A DNA stretch of 6,579 bases. It comes from Elusimicrobiota bacterium (GTDB lineage: Bacteria; RUG730). Both the position numbers and the translations under genes were made by a program. The stretch lies in NCBI GenBank assembly GCA_031259185.1, contig JAIRLV010000033.1:1-6579 (forward strand), given 5' to 3'. This document shows positions 1 through 5,662 of the stretch, piece after piece. Within the stretch, counting starts at the first letter, position 1; each line of letters starts with the position of its first letter. The notes under the pieces were generated by a model. The model did not search any database. It was not told the origin of the DNA and saw nothing but the letters and a program-made list of their open reading frames with translations.

Positions 1-2582
1 ATGACGCTATATATAAATTAAAAAAACTAGATGATGAGGATTCACAATATTATTTAGGGAAATCATATGAAAAAAAAGGACAATACGTATTGGCAATTGG
101 AGAATATAAAAGTTTATTATTGAAAAATCCCGATACAAAGTATGCGAAGGATTTGCTTCTTTTAATAGGAGAGAGTTATCTAAAATCAAAAAATTATAAT
201 GAATCTATAAAAGCTTTTTTAGATTACAAATTAAGATATTTTGATGATGAATATTCTGCTTTTATAAATTATAAAATAGGCTGTAATTATTATTTTATGC
301 AAAATTATGAAAAGGCTATAGAATTTTTTGACAAAGTTGATATTAATCAAAATATTGAATTAGTTAATATAAATAAAGAAGAATTAAAAACAATTGTTTT
401 ATATTCTTTATATTTAAAAGCTTATTGTTATTATACATTAAATAGATATGAAGAAGCAGCAATAATATTTTTAAACTGTTATTCAGAGTTTTCGGATACT
501 GATTTTGGTATAAAATCTGTTTTTATGAGTGCTTTATGTTTATATAAGATAAAATATTATGAAAATGCTGAAAATATTGTGTTAGATTTTCAAAAAAATA
601 TAAAACAAAAAACTATAATGCATGTTTATATTGATTATTTATTATCTAATATACAGTATGAAAGAAAAGATTTTGAAAATGCAATTAAAAATTACCAAAA
701 AACACTAGATAAAATCATGGGATTGAATATAAAAAGTTTATACAAATTGAGAGATAGAGCGTTACTTATGATGTTGAAAATTTTTTATTTAGAAGGAAAT
801 TATGGAAAAATTGTTACAGAATTTCAATATATTTTAAACGAAGTTATTCCAAAAACAGAAAAAAATCCAACTATAGTAGAAATATATTTTATAATAGCAG
901 ATTCTTGCCTGCGACTGAAATATTTTAGAGAAGCAAAAAAGTTTTATCAACAAATCGCAGATGAGTACATTAATGACGATATTATTTATGGAAAAGCTGT
1001 AGATGGGCTTGCATGGTGTGAGTTTGGACAAAATAATTATGTTTTGGCAGAAAAATATAGAAAAATTATTATTACTTTAATAGCAAGCACAAAAGAAGAT
1101 ATGGATACATTGAAATCTATAAATTATTACGAACTTGCGAATATATATTTTAATATGAAAAACTATGTAGGAGCTATAGAAAATTATGAAAATTTTTTAA
1201 ATATCAATAAAGATCCCTTAAAAGTTCCTGAGGCTTTATATAGATTAGGAAACGCTTATTATAGAGAAGAATATTATTCGCTAGCGATTGAAAAATGGAG
1301 TGAAATTTTGTATAACTATCCTGAATATGAAAATATATTAAATGTCGCTTATAAAATAGCGGATACATATTATAAATCTGGGAAATATATGGATGCTATT
1401 GAGATTTATGAATATATTTTTGATAATTTTGATCACTCATATGCAGAAGTTATTGAATCAAAAATGAGAATTGCGCAATCTTATTATAACGACAAGCAAT
1501 ATGATATTGCCATTCTAAAGTTTCGAGATTTTATATTAGAATATCCAACGCATGAAAAAGCAAAAGAAGTTATAGAACAGATAGAAAATACTATTTACAG
1601 AAAAAAAGAATATGAAGCATATCAAAATGGTTTAACGGTAGCAGAAATAAATATATCAAAAGATTTTGAAGAAATATTTACTGATTTTGTCGAAAGCAAT
1701 AAAAATTTGAAAATAACAACAGAAATTATATATAAAATAGCATTAAATAATTACCAAGAACGTAGATATGAGGCTGCTATAAACTGGTATAATAAATTTT
1801 TCAGTTTGGGAAATTATTCAGATTTTGATAAAGAAAAAATTGCAATAGCCCAGTATAATTTAGCTGAAATATTTTATATTTTAGAGCAATATAAAAATGC
1901 TGCGAAAAATTATGAATTGCTAATATCTGGATTTAAGGATTATAAAAATTTGGATAGAGCATATATTAGATTGGGGACTTCGTATTTAAATTTAAAAGAT
2001 TATAATAAAGCTATAAAGACATATGAATATTTACTTGTTGTAAATAGTAATACAGAATATATTAGTTTAGCTAAATATAATCTTGCGGTAGCATATAAGG
2101 AAATAGGTGATTTTTCAAAATCAAACGAGACCTTTATAGACTATTATAATCTAAATTCAAACGATGAAAATGCGATACAAGTGATGATTGAAGTAGGAGA
2201 TACATATACAAAATTTAGGGAATATGTAAAGGCAGTAAATATCTATAAAATGATATTGCCAAAATTAACGAATAATTATTCCCAAAAATTATATGTACAA
2301 TTTAAAATAGCCGAATCATATGAAAAAGATTTTAAAATTAAAGAAGCTATACAAGAATATAAAAAATTGTTAGATATGGAACCTAAAGGCGATACAACTA
2401 GGCTTTCTGGAATTATCAAATTATCCGAATTATATGTTAGTCAAAATTTATATAATGAAGCTTTTGAGGCTGTAAAGGAAGTATATGAATCAACAGATAA
2501 TGAACAATGGAAATTAGTAATGGAATCAAAAATGAAAGAATATTCAACTCTTAATGATAGGAGACAAAAAGCTGAACAATAA
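1..2582 (+). CDS. Large TPR-repeat protein, 5' end outside the window
   Basis: The reading frame is open from the first base (first whole codon at 3) to TAA at 2580-2582, giving 859 residues with no start in view. The TTG at 90 is an internal Leu codon in the middle of a TPR helix, not a start. I count about 20 TPR-like units with the usual pattern (small residue at helix A, Tyr-rich, then x-Y-x-x-A-I-x-x-Y/F), such as YYLGKSYEKKGQYVLAIGEY near the N-edge, YRLGNAYYREEYYSLAIEKW, and YNLAEIFYILEQYKNAAKNY. Repeats run almost to the end, with one divergent stretch around 1560-1720 that may be a linker between two superhelices. TPR arrays are protein-binding scaffolds. Next to an ExbBD-TonB operon, a periplasmic or envelope scaffold is my inference; the signal peptide that would prove export lies off the window. 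A 233-base gap and a possible promoter separate it from exbB, so co-transcription is uncertain. The stop interrupts a Gln/Glu-rich repeat (see 2583-2657). Confidence 0.93.
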   Translation, partial: DAIYKLKKLDDEDSQYYLGKSYEKKGQYVLAIGEYKSLLLKNPDTKYAKDLLLLIGESYLKSKNYNESIKAFLDYKLRYFDDEYSAFINYKIGCNYYFMQNYEKAIEFFDKVDINQNIELVNINKEELKTIVLYSLYLKAYCYYTLNRYEEAAIIFLNCYSEFSDTDFGIKSVFMSALCLYKIKYYENAENIVLDFQKNIKQKTIMHVYIDYLLSNIQYERKDFENAIKNYQKTLDKIMGLNIKSLYKLRDRALLMMLKIFYLEGNYGKIVTEFQYILNEVIPKTEKNPTIVEIYFIIADSCLRLKYFREAKKFYQQIADEYINDDIIYGKAVDGLAWCEFGQNNYVLAEKYRKIIITLIASTKEDMDTLKSINYYELANIYFNMKNYVGAIENYENFLNINKDPLKVPEALYRLGNAYYREEYYSLAIEKWSEILYNYPEYENILNVAYKIADTYYKSGKYMDAIEIYEYIFDNFDHSYAEVIESKMRIAQSYYNDKQYDIAILKFRDFILEYPTHEKAKEVIEQIENTIYRKKEYEAYQNGLTVAEINISKDFEEIFTDFVESNKNLKITTEIIYKIALNNYQERRYEAAINWYNKFFSLGNYSDFDKEKIAIAQYNLAEIFYILEQYKNAAKNYELLISGFKDYKNLDRAYIRLGTSYLNLKDYNKAIKTYEYLLVVNSNTEYISLAKYNLAVAYKEIGDFSKSNETFIDYYNLNSNDENAIQVMIEVGDTYTKFREYVKAVNIYKMILPKLTNNYSQKLYVQFKIAESYEKDFKIKEAIQEYKKLLDMEPKGDTTRLSGIIKLSELYVSQNLYNEAFEAVKEVYESTDNEQWKLVMESKMKEYSTLNDRRQKAEQ

Positions 2583-2657
2583 CGCCAACAAGAGCAAGAA
2601 CAACAGTGGCAACAAGAGCAAGAACAAGAGCGGCAACAAGAGCAGGAACAATAACAG
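2583..2657 (+). other. In-frame Gln/Glu-rich extension beyond the TPR stop codon
   Basis: After the TAA at 2580-2582 the same frame stays open for 23 codons and reads R, then QQEQEQQW, QQEQEQER and QQEQEQ, before TAA at 2652, a CAG codon and TAG at 2658. The coded C-terminus (RQKAEQ, then stop, then R) fits the same eight-residue register, with the stop at position 7. In the other units that position is CAG, GAG and again TAA, so the stop may be a CAA/GAA-to-TAA change that cut off a charged tail. A sequencing error, or repeat growth downstream of an original stop, are alternatives. I do not annotate it as translated. Confidence 0.5.
2586..2657 (+). repeat. 24-bp tandem repeat, three copies
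   Basis: Three units lie at 2586-2609, 2610-2633 and 2634-2657. Each has the 18-base core CAACAAGAGCAAGAACAA (one A-to-G change in copy 3) followed by a variable hexamer: CAGTGG, GAGCGG, TAACAG. A degenerate fourth unit forms the end of the TPR gene (2562-2585); the ten bases GAACAATAAC recur there at 2574-2583 and in copy 3 at 2646-2655, exactly three units apart. The array is almost free of T and far richer in G+C than its surroundings. Because the unit is a multiple of three, slippage would change copy number without changing frame. Confidence 0.9.
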
Positions 2658-2684
2658 TAGCAAAAAATAAGTGTAATTTTTCTA

Positions 2685-2713
2685 TTGACATTAATTTGTA
2701 TTACAGATAAATA
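2685..2713 (+). promoter_or_regulatory. Possible sigma-70-type promoter for the exbB operon
   Basis: A perfect TTGACA lies at 2685-2690. At the best spacing (17 bases) the -10 candidate is TAAATA at 2708-2713, only 3 of 6 to consensus; GATAAA at 2706-2711 matches better but at 15 bases. The better TATAAA at 2715-2720 is 24 bases away, too far for the same -35. The site lies in the only large gap of the window, about 100 bases upstream of exbB, which is where an operon promoter is expected. AT-rich sequence produces chance matches, so the exact -10 and start site are uncertain. Confidence 0.42.
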
Positions 2714-2724
2714 GTATAAATACT
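2713..2724. promoter_or_regulatory. Short palindrome next to the promoter, possible operator
   Basis: AGTATAAATACT has 5-base inverted arms around AA and sits at or just after the candidate -10 region. The position would suit a repressor site, but a 5-base arm made mostly of A and T can easily arise by chance in this composition, and I recognise no regulator consensus. Confidence 0.15.
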
Positions 2725-2801
2725 GATTATTAAAACAGAGAATATTTGAATTTTATAGTTATAGATTTTATATGAAATAATTTTTTAAAAAAAATAAAAA
2801 T

Positions 2802-2806
2802 GGAGA
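2802..2806 (+). promoter_or_regulatory. Shine-Dalgarno site of exbB
   Basis: GGAGA lies ten bases before the ATG at 2816. It is the best purine SD core in this AT-rich window and supports that start. The remaining spacers of the operon have weaker sites: TAGG eight bases before exbD2, AAGGGA 13 bases before tonB, and none convincing before exbD1 or the OmpA-like gene. Confidence 0.65.
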
Positions 2807-2815
2807 TATAATAAA

Positions 2816-3511
2816 ATGTATAAAAAAAAATTTTTTGAATTATTCATTTTTATTTTTATTTTAATAACTTTTTGTTTTGCGGAACAACAAAGTTTAGCTA
2901 AAATAAATTATGTTTATTTGTTGCGGACTAGCTTTGTGATGATGGGGCTTTTAGCTTTATCAATAGTTTGCGTAGCATTTGTTGTAGAAAGATTAATATA
3001 CTTTAAGAAAATAAGTTATAATGTCTCTAAATATATGAAAGAAATAGAGGAACTTGTAAAAGATAATGATTTTGATACAATTTTAAAAATTTCCAAAAAT
3101 AAAAAAAATCCTATAACAAACAAAGTAAATATGTTTATAGAAAACAAAGATATATCTAGAATTGAAATAGAAGAATTATATGAAATAGTTAGAGCTAAAG
3201 AGAAAAATAATATGGAAAAATTTATGGTTATTCTCGGCGCAGGCTCTACAGTTGCACCACTATTAGGATTATTAGGAACTGTTACTGGAATTATGTCTGC
3301 TTTTGCTAGTTTAGCGGCATCTGGGTCTGGCGGTCCTTCGGTTATTGCAGCTGGAGTCGCAGAAGCGCTTGTTACAACTGCTTTTGGTTTGATAATAGGC
3401 ATACCAGTATTAATAATATATAACATAATTTCCGACAAAATAAAAACTTATTTAAATGAAATGGATATGGCTTTTGGAATGCTTTTATTTTTATTAAAAA
3501 AGAAAGATTAG
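2816..3511 (+). CDS. exbB: ExbB/TolQ/MotA-family proton channel protein with N-terminal signal sequence
   Basis: This 231-residue protein should be the inner-membrane channel subunit that, with ExbD, converts ion flow into work on TonB. Residues 6-21 form a hydrophobic signal sequence ending in CFA before EQQ (likely cleavage after A22). Three membrane segments follow, at about 38-62, 137-166 and 181-205, with a cytoplasmic loop of about 73 residues (64-136) between the first two. The family signature is clear: LLGLLGTVTGIMSAF at 149-163 and EALVTTAFGLIIGIP at 183-197. By alignment from memory with E. coli ExbB, T155, E183 and T188 match T148, E176 and T181, so the ion path looks intact. The cytoplasmic tail is short and basic (KKKD). 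It is the first gene of a tight operon; exbD1 follows after ten bases. ExbB, TolQ and AglQ cannot be told apart by sequence alone; ExbB is chosen because of the TonB gene. Confidence 0.93.
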   Translation: MYKKKFFELFIFIFILITFCFAEQQSLAKINYVYLLRTSFVMMGLLALSIVCVAFVVERLIYFKKISYNVSKYMKEIEELVKDNDFDTILKISKNKKNPITNKVNMFIENKDISRIEIEELYEIVRAKEKNNMEKFMVILGAGSTVAPLLGLLGTVTGIMSAFASLAASGSGGPSVIAAGVAEALVTTAFGLIIGIPVLIIYNIISDKIKTYLNEMDMAFGMLLFLLKKKD

Positions 3512-3521
3512 ATAGATAAAA

Positions 3522-3929
3522 ATGAAAAAAAGACGAAATTTTAATGATGAAAATTTTGAAGATAATATTGATTTGACTCCTATGATTAATGTGTCATTAA
3601 TATTAGTTATTGTATTTATGGCAGTTACTCCTCTTGCTGTGATGACTGGAATTAAGGCAATTAGCTCAAAAAGTTCCGGCGTATCTTTAGGGCGTTCTTC
3701 AAAAGAGGATGTTGTAAAAATAAATCTTTTAAAAAATGGGCAAATTCAAATAAATGGTTTTGATATTGAAAAAAAATATTTAATTCCTTATCTAAGAGAT
3801 GCTATTTTAATGAGCCCAAGTCAAGAAGTTGTGATTATGGCTGATTACGAAAATTTAGTAAAAGATGTCGTTTACTTAATGGATATTTCAAAACAACATG
3901 GCGCGGCAAAAGTAAGTATTGCGGAATAA
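3522..3929 (+). CDS. exbD: ExbD/TolR-family protein 1, with Asn in place of the conserved membrane Asp
   Basis: This 135-residue protein has the ExbD layout: a short charged cytoplasmic tail (1-19), one membrane helix (about 22-41) and a periplasmic domain. The periplasmic part carries the usual strand-helix pattern, with VKINLLKNGQIQINGFDI, VVIMADYENLVKDVVYLMDI and a GAAKVSIAE end. The key oddity is in the helix. The family has P-x-x-D-V (E. coli ExbD D25, TolR D23), but here it reads P20-M-I-N23-V, with codon AAT at 3588-3590. An Asp sits six residues earlier at D17, where family members usually have Asn. In known ExbD and TolR, losing the membrane Asp abolishes function, so this copy probably works only as a partner of ExbD2. 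It starts ten bases after exbB with a weak SD, suggesting translational coupling. The gene has no other damage and is not a pseudogene by appearance. Confidence 0.9.
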   Translation: MKKRRNFNDENFEDNIDLTPMINVSLILVIVFMAVTPLAVMTGIKAISSKSSGVSLGRSSKEDVVKINLLKNGQIQINGFDIEKKYLIPYLRDAILMSPSQEVVIMADYENLVKDVVYLMDISKQHGAAKVSIAE

Positions 3930-3948
3930 TGAAAAATAGGTAAATAAA

Positions 3949-4335
3949 ATGGCTAATCCAAAGATTAATTTGACTCCTCTTATAGATATATGTATGTCTT
4001 TATTAATGGTGTTTATGGCTGGCGGTGTGCTTTTATTAGAACCATCACTAAAAATAAATGTTCCTGAAGCGCTTACAAATGAAGAAAAAGATGAAACAGA
4101 TAAAATAGTTTTATATCTTTCTAAAGATGGGCACTTTGCAATAGATGACATGACAATTCAATATCAAGATATAGAAACATTACTAAGTAAAAAATTGCCT
4201 TTGATTGCTTCAGGATTAGTAATAATAAAAGCTGATAAAGAAGCCACGCATTTTAACTTGTTAAGGTTAATGTCTGTTGCTAAAAAGGTTGGAGCTAATA
4301 AGGTTACAATAGCTACAGAACTTCCTAAAACTTAA
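3949..4335 (+). CDS. exbD: ExbD/TolR-family protein 2, with the conserved Asp
   Basis: This 128-residue ExbD/TolR homologue has a ten-residue cytoplasmic tail, one membrane helix (about 11-30) and a periplasmic domain ending in VGANKVTIATELPKT, the classic ExbD C-terminal pattern. The motif N7-L-T-P-L-I-D13-I (GAT at 3985-3987) retains the Asp that cycles protonation in ExbD, TolR and MotB. It is therefore the likely ion-carrying partner of exbD1, 19 bases upstream. The periplasmic part (about 45-125) has I-V-L-Y-L-S-K-D-G and V-I-I-K-A-D-K-E, matching the family fold. TAGG eight bases upstream serves as a modest SD. The two copies are clearly diverged, so they are not a recent duplication. 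One ExbB with two ExbDs is a known arrangement, for example AglRQS in Myxococcus. Confidence 0.92.
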   Translation: MANPKINLTPLIDICMSLLMVFMAGGVLLLEPSLKINVPEALTNEEKDETDKIVLYLSKDGHFAIDDMTIQYQDIETLLSKKLPLIASGLVIIKADKEATHFNLLRLMSVAKKVGANKVTIATELPKT

Positions 4336-4352
4336 GGGATTTATTATATATT

Positions 4353-5642
4353 ATGCAAAGATATTTTTATGTAGAGTTAAAATATGATAAAATAATTTTT
4401 TTAGCATTTATTATTTCACTTTTTTTGCATATAATATTTTTTTTATATACTTTTCATGATTCTAAAAAAAGCGCTATTGATTATAAAGAGATAATGATAG
4501 ATGAAGTTGAATTTTTAGAGAAAAATAAAATAATAAAACTTGTAAAAAAAGAAAAAATGATAGAAAAAATTAAGGAGGAGCCAAAATTAAAAGAAAAAGA
4601 ATCTAAAAAAATTGAAAAAATTGAAAAACCAGAAACACCGTTATTACAAGATAAAAAAGAGGAATTTAAAAAAATAGAGAAATTGGAATTGCCACAAATT
4701 AAGTTAGATAAGCCTAAAGAGTTGGATATGCCAAAACTAGATATAGAGGAAGAAAAAAAGAGAAAAATAGATATTAAAGATATAGAAACTCCAATTTTAC
4801 AAGATAAAAATAGAGATATGTTAAATGCTGATGATGTAAAAGCATTAATTAATTTGGAAGCGGTTGGCGATAAAAAAGTATCGCAGAAAACATTAGATTT
4901 AATTATAGAACTTGAAAAAACTGTAAAAGTAAGAAATATTAGCGATGCGCCAAAATTGGAGTTGAAAGATAATGAGGAAAAACTCAAAAATTTAGATAGA
5001 AAGATTTCTAATATTTCTGAAGCTCCAATCATAAATATGACAAATAAGGCTTTTGAAAAAAGTAAAGATTTAGAAATTGAAACAATAAAGAATAAGTCAA
5101 ATATATCTACATTTGATGCTTCCAAAATAGTAGTTTTAGAGGATAAAACAGAATCGATACAAAAGTCTAGACAAAGAAAAATAGAATATGTTGATGATAG
5201 ACCTATAAAAATAAAAAATAAAGAAGTAATGGATATAAAAGAAGAAATTCCTAAAAAAATGGAACCGAAAATAGAACAAAAACCAGTTATAGAAACATCT
5301 CTTTTATCAAAAAAAGATATTGTAGACAAAAAAGTAGCTGAAAAAAATACTAAAAAATTTGAAATCACTGGAAAAATTAAAGATAGGCAAATTGTATATT
5401 CTATTATACCAGAATATCCGTCTTGGGCGCAAGAACAAGGAATAGAGGCTGTTATCTATATTTATTTTGAAGTAAATCCAAACGGAGTAGTTTTGGATGA
5501 TATGATAAAAATAGAGATTACTTCTGGCTATAAAAAGTTAGATGATTATGTAAAAGAAATTTTGAGACAGTGGAAATTTTCTACAATAAACACAGAAGAA
5601 ATACAAAGTGGAATAATAAGTTTTAATTTTAAATTATCTTAA
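4353..5642 (+). CDS. tonB: TonB-family energy transducer with long Lys/Glu-rich linker
   Basis: At 429 residues this is much longer than E. coli TonB (239). A short cytoplasmic tail leads into one membrane helix (about 14-33). S22 and H26 in it are four apart, the same spacing as S16 and H20 of E. coli TonB, the residues needed to couple to ExbBD. Residues 40-335 form a charged, low-complexity linker rich in Lys, Glu and Ile, with few prolines, unlike the Pro-Glu/Pro-Lys linkers of enteric TonB. It holds spaced motif repeats: ETPLLQDK (94-101) with ETPILQDK (145-152), and NISDAP (195-200) with NISEAP (220-225). Residues 345-429 form the TonB C-terminal domain: PEYPSWAQEQGIEA, the strand YIYFEVNPNGVV, SGYKKLDDYVKEILRQWKF and a final strand. 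The partner outer-membrane protein is not in view. The 17-base spacing from exbD2 and AAGGGA upstream support the start. Confidence 0.92.
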   Translation: MQRYFYVELKYDKIIFLAFIISLFLHIIFFLYTFHDSKKSAIDYKEIMIDEVEFLEKNKIIKLVKKEKMIEKIKEEPKLKEKESKKIEKIEKPETPLLQDKKEEFKKIEKLELPQIKLDKPKELDMPKLDIEEEKKRKIDIKDIETPILQDKNRDMLNADDVKALINLEAVGDKKVSQKTLDLIIELEKTVKVRNISDAPKLELKDNEEKLKNLDRKISNISEAPIINMTNKAFEKSKDLEIETIKNKSNISTFDASKIVVLEDKTESIQKSRQRKIEYVDDRPIKIKNKEVMDIKEEIPKKMEPKIEQKPVIETSLLSKKDIVDKKVAEKNTKKFEITGKIKDRQIVYSIIPEYPSWAQEQGIEAVIYIYFEVNPNGVVLDDMIKIEITSGYKKLDDYVKEILRQWKFSTINTEEIQSGIISFNFKLS

Positions 5643-5662
5643 AAATGAGTTGTAACATTAAC

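Noticed and set aside
90-92. TTG at 90 as the start of the TPR gene
   Set aside because: The frame is open upstream to base 1 and the residues before it (QYYLGKSYEKKGQY) form the first helix of the same TPR unit, so the start lies outside the window.
2586-2657. CRISPR array
   Set aside because: Units are 24 bp and directly adjacent with no unique spacers, and they follow codon phase.
2580-2660. Alternative genetic code with TAA and TAG read as Gln
   Set aside because: Reading through would extend the Gln-rich tail neatly, but exbB ends in TAG and exbD1, exbD2 and tonB end in TAA at sensible family lengths and just before the next start, so both are real stops here.
2583-2815. Rho-independent terminator after the TPR gene
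   Set aside because: I find no G+C stem followed by a T run; the repeat array is nearly free of T and cannot fold on itself, and the remaining inverted repeats are short and A/T only.
3016-3438. 140-residue open frame on the - strand inside exbB
   Set aside because: Shadow of the conserved exbB coding sequence; no recognisable motif of its own. The other - strand frames (7-189, 834-1031, 3888-4151, 5658-5885, 5812-6144, 6166-6393) are rejected for the same reason.
2816-4335. Flagellar MotA/MotB stator
   Set aside because: The small subunits lack the C-terminal OmpA-like domain of MotB and have the ExbD periplasmic domain, and the next gene is TonB-like.
4481-5368. 295-residue open frame on the - strand opposite tonB
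   Set aside because: It is the complement of a Lys/Glu/Ile-rich coding sequence, which yields Ser/Phe/Leu-rich low complexity; it has no domain pattern and the + strand gene is certain.
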